Positions 11,201 through 15,376 of a stretch of DNA of 15,376 nucleotides are shown in pieces. Source of the DNA: Ophiocordyceps camponoti-saundersi (nom. inval.) (lineage: Eukaryota > Ascomycota > Sordariomycetes > Hypocreales > Ophiocordycipitaceae); contig PDHQ01000574.1 in the NCBI GenBank assembly GCA_003339415.1, positions 1-15,376 of the forward strand, in the 5' to 3' direction. Under the pieces are notes generated by a model. That model was not told where the DNA came from. It searched no databases and worked only from the letters and a program-made list of their open reading frames with translations. The position numbers were made by a program, and so were the translations under genes. Position 1 is the stretch's first letter. Every line of letters begins with the position of its first letter.

Positions 11201-12220
11201 TATCTTATCCCGCCTTATACTTAGTTTTAATCTTATATATAATAGTATTATATTTACTATAAAGCTTAGTATATTTATAAAACTTAGTAATATAACTAAA
11301 ATAATAATAATTATAATATTAGTAAAAGCGAATAAAGTTTAAGAAGGGCTTAGTTTAAAAAATCTATATTTCTATTATTAGTTTATAGTTATAAAGTTTA
11401 TTTATATTAGTAAGTAAAGTTAATCCGATTACTATCGCTATTTATATACCTCTAGGTATTAGTTTTAAAGCTTATAGCCTAGTAATAGTAACTTTATTAA
11501 CTTATATAATTTCGGTAATAAAATTATCTTAGTCCCTCGTAGCTAGTAAGAGGGGAAGCCTTTTAGTAATAATATTATATAGTTAGTTAGTAATAGCAGT
11601 ATCTAGCCTAAAAATAGTCCTAACTTAAGAGGGGTCTTATATAAATCCTATAATATTAAAGTTAAATATAATAGCCGCGTCTCTATTATTAAGTCGCTAA
11701 ACCGTAAAGTAAGACGTTATTTTTAAGGTATAATTAATAGCTAGCACTATATCCTTAAGGTTCTTATTTACTAATATTAAAATCTTTACTAAAAAGCTAT
11801 ATTAGCTTAGTGCTTTCTATTAATTATATAATATTACTTTTAATAACGTTTTAGAAATATAACCCTTAATAATATAGCTTCTATAACTTTAAAAGTTAAA
11901 TAAAAAGTAGTAAATATATTAACTATTATAATAATAATAAATAACTTTTTAGCGTTATATAATAAAATAATAAAAAATAGCGAAGTAAACCCTTATATCT
12001 AAGCTTAAAATATTAACTTAACTTTTTAAGATATATAACTTAACCTTATATAACCCCTTAATTAAGTTAAATTAATAATATTTATTATTAAGTAAATATA
12101 TAATATTATTTACTTTAACTTTTATAAAAATAACTTTCTTTATATAATCTAATCGAAACTTTAAAGATAAACTTATTACTAACTAAAATATATTTACTAT
12201 ATATTCTTAAAAGAACTAGT
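8240..12220 (+). pseudogene. Very long unidentified ghost open frame (about 1,300 codons)
   Basis: Codons starting at positions divisible by 3 stay coherent from about 8240 to 12220. Stops are TAA/TAG only and almost all fit former Gln or Trp codons. The clearest part is 11083-11345, with no stop in nearly 90 codons of very AT-rich DNA. Other coherent parts are 8787-9560 (Lys/Leu/Ile/Phe-rich), 10790-11080 (many TAG positions, probably Trp or Gln) and 11345-11735 (polar, with a Val-Pro-Arg-Ser then Glu-Gly-Lys-Pro-Phe run near 11540-11570). I recognise no reverse transcriptase, integrase, DDE, helicase Walker or tyrosine-recombinase motif. The length is that of a transposon protein or large host-like protein. 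The frame happens to match that of the gag region downstream, which may be chance. The ends are approximate. It could be a novel element gene, or a known family too altered to read by eye. Confidence 0.6.
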
Positions 12221-12390
12221 TTAAATTATAATTCTATAATATATCTCTCTTATTAGTAAAAGTATATTAATTAAGCGCTTTATATAGCTTCTTAAAGCTA
12301 CCTTAGATAATATTATAACCCCTAACTTATAATATAGCTTTATAATATAGTTAGATAACCCTCTTCTCTTAGAAATAACTTTTTTAGATT
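12220..12390 (+). other. Junction between the long ghost frame and the Copia remnant
   Basis: Stops become denser and the coding signal fades before the Pro/Thr-rich start of the gag region. I see no long terminal repeat, TG...CA-type terminus or primer-binding site, although RIP would have changed TG...CA ends to TA...TA. How the two remnants join is unresolved. Confidence 0.3.
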
Positions 12391-13560
12391 ATATAATATA
12401 ACCTTTATACTAAGTATAAATACCTAAGTTAAGGTATATCTTAATATAGCTATAATAAAGTATTTTAGCAGAACCTTTACTTTATATAACTTATACTTAT
12501 AAGATACCTGCTCCCCCTAATTTAATAAATATATAGCTACTTTTAGCTATACTAATTCCGCCTTTCCTAAATATAATAAATTAAGCCTTTATAAGTATTA
12601 TATAAATATACTAGCTATTATTAATATAATAAGTAGTAAATAAACTAATCTCTCTAAATAAAGTTACCGCTTTTTTAAAAAGTTAGTAAAAAGATTAAAA
12701 TTATATTAAGCGGATATATAATATATTAATTAATAAAGCTTAGATTTTCCTTAGTTATTACTTATAAATTAGTATAACGGAAGATTAATTCTACGCTATT
12801 TTTCCCGATATCTTATCCGATAAGGCTTAAAACTACTATTTATATTTTATTAGATTAGATAAGCGTTAGGATAAAATCTACACTTTTTTAAACGCTTATT
12901 TTAATACTTATATAAATTACTTATTATATTAAATAAAGTAGATTATACTTTTATTTAATATTATATAATAATAATAACTTAATAACAGAATAATAAATAT
13001 ATTTAATACTTTTTTTAATAAACTTTAGCTTATTTAATAAGCTTTTAATTTTAACTATTAAGGGGAAAAATAATTTTTTATTACTATTATATAAGCTTAC
13101 CGCGGTATCCTTAAACTTAAATTTACTATAATATTTTAAAATACCTTATATAAAATATTTATTAATCGCTTTCGCTTTTTTTATTATCGCTATAAATTAA
13201 ATATTAAGCTAGTTCTTTATTAATTAATATTTTATTAACTATAGTAAGCGTTATATAAATATTAGTTTACTTTCTTTTTCCTACCCCCGCTAATAATTAG
13301 CTATATAACGCTACTTATTATAAGGATAGCGTTTTTAGCTTTATATAATATATAAGTATTTTATATAAAAGAAAGTTATTAGTTTATAAACTATAAGTTA
13401 GTAAACTTTAAACGGTTATATAAGTAATACCTTACTAGCTATAAGGAAACTAACTAATAACCTCTTACTAATAATAAGTTTTATATATTTTTTTTTATTA
13501 TATAAAGAATTTAATAACTAGGAATTTTAATTCCTTTAGTTATATAAAGAGAACGCTATT
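12390..13560 (+). pseudogene. RIP-killed Copia-type retrotransposon gag region
   Basis: This is the structural gag part of a fungal Ty1/Copia-type polyprotein, in the frame with codons at positions divisible by 3. After a Pro/Thr/Gln-rich N-terminal part (about 12480-12600) comes the fungal gag core. It has S-I-T-E-D-Q-F near 12774, then F-P-D-I-L-S-D-K-A with an N-Y-Y run (12800-12846), and an A-Y-F-N-T-like helix near 12895. Next are a Leu-Gln-x-Ile-Gln run followed by N-Y-Q-G-E (13010-13070) and a C-R-G-like Tyr-Arg-Gly at about 13100. This order matches gag domains seen next to pol in Pezizomycotina elements. About 350 bases of linker follow (13200-13560). The part that should hold an Asp-Thr-Gly-Ala protease and the integrase zinc finger and catalytic core is not there. 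Start uncertain. Confidence 0.66.
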
Positions 13561-14745
13561 TTATTTTTTATAATAGCGGCTTATATATACTAACTTACTA
13601 AAGATAATATTTAACCTTATAACTTAGATAATAAAGCGTTATTATTACAATTAATAAATTATTTATAGCTTTAAATTATAAAGAAATTAATACTTTATTT
13701 ACTTAAAAGGTTTTTATATTTATATAATATAACTTTTTTACTAATCTTATATAATATATTTTTAAAATACACTTTATATAAAAGGTAAAAAATTAAAATA
13801 ACTAGCCTTATAAAAAGTCTTAGTTAGTTATTTAAGAATATAGTAATAATAATAAGGAGGAAATTCTTATATAATTACTTATAGTCTTATATATCTTATA
13901 GCACTTTTTTCTTACTTTTAAACTTACTCTTATAAGATTATATAATATATAAAAAGAATAATAAAATATTACCTAAGCTTATATATAGTTTTTAATTTAT
14001 TATATTATATAATTTATACTTACTTACTAAAAGAACTTTAGGATTAGTACCCCCCTTATACTTTTTTATATATTAAGAAACTACTATATAGCTTTATAGA
14101 ATTAAGCTTATATTAGTTTAAACTATATTTTAACTATTATTATATAAAGTTATTTATAAAACCTTTATTATATAACCCTTATCTTTTTTATATTATAGCT
14201 AGATTAGATATATTTAATATAACTAGCTTATAAATATATAATATTTTCTCTTTTATTTCTAAGTTCTTTTTTATATTTAAGGAAATAATACTAGAAAAGG
14301 TTAAGTTTTATATAAAGCTTAAAATGTTCCTTATAAATAATACTTTTATTAACTTTAATAATAGCCGCGTTACTTAATAATTATATAATATTATTCTTAT
14401 ATAGAAAAGATAAGCTACTAAATTTAAGGTTATTATTTTTAACGCCGCTATAGCCTTATAAGACTTTATTAATTAACATGCTTATAGCGTATATATTATT
14501 TCTACTTATTAGCTAAAAGCGTTATATAATCTTATTATTATTACTTAAATAACTAATCCTTTCTCTTAGAATATTATAATACTTAATAAATATATTTAAT
14601 AATAGATTAATAACGCTTAATAAAGATTACGCTTTTTCCTCTTAAACTTTACTTATATAAAGCTATTTATTTTTAAATATATATTTCTCGCTAATAATAG
14701 AGACTTTATATTATAGCTAAGTACTTTTATTATCTTTAGTTAGGG
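13560..14745 (+). pseudogene. RIP-killed Copia-type reverse transcriptase / RNase H, frameshifted and truncated
   Basis: This is the polymerase part of a fungal Copia-type polyprotein. In the frame with codons at positions divisible by 3: an L-Q-L-R then I-T-T run (13617-13649), E-I-N-x-L (13683-13697), S-R-L-V-I-Q (13818-13835) leading into Y-x-D-x-x-K-E-E-I-L-T-Q, and the active-site run D-I-T-Q-A-Y-x-Q at 13965-13988 (Asp now Asn). From about 14000 the reading frame moves to position modulo 3 = 2: P-L-Y-G-x-x-E near 14081-14101, a Q-x-D-D-like box near 14231-14242 (now poorly preserved), an A-x-S-A-Y-x-A-S-T-C-Q run at about 14480-14515, L-N-K-x-I-Q-W-Q at 14582-14605, and the RNase H strand K-L-F-x-F-x-x-x-F-A-N-N-R-D at 14660-14704. 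The last is a hallmark of fungal Copia RNase H. Coding stops at about 14745, beside the small element at 14753. One indel in RT and loss of the C-terminus show older decay than in the LINE. Confidence 0.8.
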
Positions 14746-14800
14746 TTTAAAATTAGTCAGTGACTTTTTTAGTTATTTTTTAGTTAGTTATAACTAACTG

Positions 14801-14853
14801 ACTAAAGTCACGTTTTTTAGTAACTAAATTAGTTACTAACTAACTAAAGTCAC
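14801..14853. repeat. Direct repeat ACTAAAGTCAC x2
   Basis: The 11-mer is at 14801-14811 and 14843-14853, 42 bases apart, each preceded by a TAACTAACT-like run. Both copies keep CpA within TCA. It looks like an internal duplication in the small element, perhaps a binding site. Confidence 0.75.
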
Positions 14854-14887
14854 CTTAGTAACTAATCTTTAGTTATAACTTTTAGTT

Positions 14888-14911
14888 ATTAGTTAGTTAT
14901 AACTAACTAAT
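14888..14911. repeat. 24-bp perfect palindrome in the small element
   Basis: This is perfect self-complementarity centred between 14899 and 14900. The same 18-base core forms the palindrome at 14782-14799, so the element contains two copies of one palindrome about 106 bases apart. Confidence 0.85.
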
Positions 14912-14939
14912 GACTAAAAAAATTAGTCACTAACCTTAA

Positions 14940-15376
14940 TTATTTTTTTTATATTTTAAATAAATACTATAATTTAAGCGCTCTTTAAATATATTTTTTT
15001 TTAAAATTTTAGTTATTTTAATTCTTTTTTAAGAAAATATAATAGATATAGTATTTTTTTAAAAAAGGTATTATTATAATATTACTATATTAGTAAAGAA
15101 AATATAAATAAAATTATTTAATATTATCTCTCTTTATTAAATAAGGCTTTCTTAGTTATAAATTAGTCTTTTTATAATTTTATCTATTTTATTATAATTA
15201 TTATAAAAATATTAATAAGAAAACTTATTAATTTTTAAGATTTATTATAAGTAGAAAGAAGAATATAATTTAAGGACTTTTTTACGCTAGTAAGCGTAAA
15301 TAGCTATACTTTATAAGGTTTTATTTTTTAAATATTTTTATATAAATTATAAAAAATAATAATAAATATTTTATTT
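14940..15376. other. AT-rich stretch without recognisable gene
   Basis: Long T and A runs dominate and no frame stays open for a meaningful length on either strand. It contains no CpA/TpG that I could find. The only structure is the hairpin at 15281-15300. It may be intergenic heterochromatin or the rest of the Copia element past recognition. I could not recognise a continuation of RNase H downstream of the small insertion. Confidence 0.5.
15281..15300. repeat. 8-bp stem, 4-nt loop hairpin (TTTACGCT / AGCGTAAA)
   Basis: TTTACGCT at 15281-15288 and AGCGTAAA at 15293-15300 are exact complements around AGTA. It is preceded by a T run. It could be an element terminus or a chance inverted repeat. 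Confidence 0.75.

Larger units (their letters stand above)
14753..14933. mobile_element. MITE-like palindromic insertion that escaped RIP
   Basis: This is a 181-base segment with imperfect inverted ends: TTAGTCAGTGAC on the left, and TTAGTGAC...TAATTTTTTTAG when the right end is read on the other strand. Inside are a perfect 18-bp palindrome (14782-14799), a perfect 24-bp palindrome (14888-14911) sharing the same AGTTAGTTATAACTAACT core, and an 11-base direct repeat ACTAAAGTCAC (14801-14811 and 14843-14853). It is too short to code for a transposase. It lies directly after the RNase H remnant. It holds most of the CpA/TpG of the last kilobase, all as TCA/TGA, which I found nowhere else in the window. 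A non-autonomous DNA transposon inserted after RIP, or too short to trigger it, fits best. I could not define a target-site duplication. Confidence 0.68.

Noticed and set aside
14753..14933. Transcription terminator hairpins
   Set aside because: The palindromes are AT-rich, duplicated and linked to inverted ends. In a fungal repeat region a mobile-element explanation fits better.

Overview
This window is fungal nuclear DNA, most likely from a filamentous ascomycete (Pezizomycotina), that has been almost completely converted by repeat-induced point mutation (RIP). The sign is direct. CpA and its complement TpG are nearly absent: by eye about 40 sites in 15 kb, outside one short island. TpA is everywhere, while CpG, CpC and the neighbouring ApC and GpT dinucleotides stay common. 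ATG occurs about four times and TGA only inside that island. No intact gene can be read, and start codons cannot be assigned because ATG has become ATA. Genes show as ghost frames: Gln and Trp codons appear as TAA/TAG, His and Cys as TAT/TAC, and Asp or Ala after a T as Asn or Thr. Reading through these changes recovers protein families.

Layout. 1-128 is a pure TAA microsatellite. 129-1310 is an unassigned RIPed stretch with a weak open frame. 1310-6120 is a nearly complete Tad1-clade LINE on the + strand. Its ORF1 (about 1310-2850) has gag-like zinc knuckles. Its ORF2 (about 2862-6120) has AP endonuclease, reverse transcriptase and a C-terminal Cys/His knuckle. Every ORF2 motif lies in one frame, so this copy was killed by point mutation and not by indels. 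6180-7260 holds an unidentified ghost frame on the - strand. 7430-7900 is a non-coding control-like stretch with palindromes, a pyrimidine tract and a GC-rich patch. 8240-12220 is a very long (about 1,300 codons) + strand ghost frame that I could not assign to a family. It is the best candidate here for an undescribed element.

12390-14745 is a Copia-type retrotransposon remnant on the + strand. A gag domain runs almost directly into reverse transcriptase and RNase H, so protease and most or all of integrase appear to be missing, and the frame changes once inside RT. At 14753-14933 its RNase H is cut by a small palindromic, MITE-like element. This is the only stretch rich in CpA/TpG, and all of its sites are TCA/TGA, the context erased everywhere else. 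It therefore escaped RIP or arrived later. 14940-15376 is AT-rich DNA with one hairpin and no recognisable gene.

Taken together this is a heterochromatic transposon graveyard: a LINE, a Copia element and at least one unidentified element, inactivated by CpA-specific RIP, with a later or RIP-resistant small insertion. All family calls come from reading motifs by eye through the RIP changes. No search was run.
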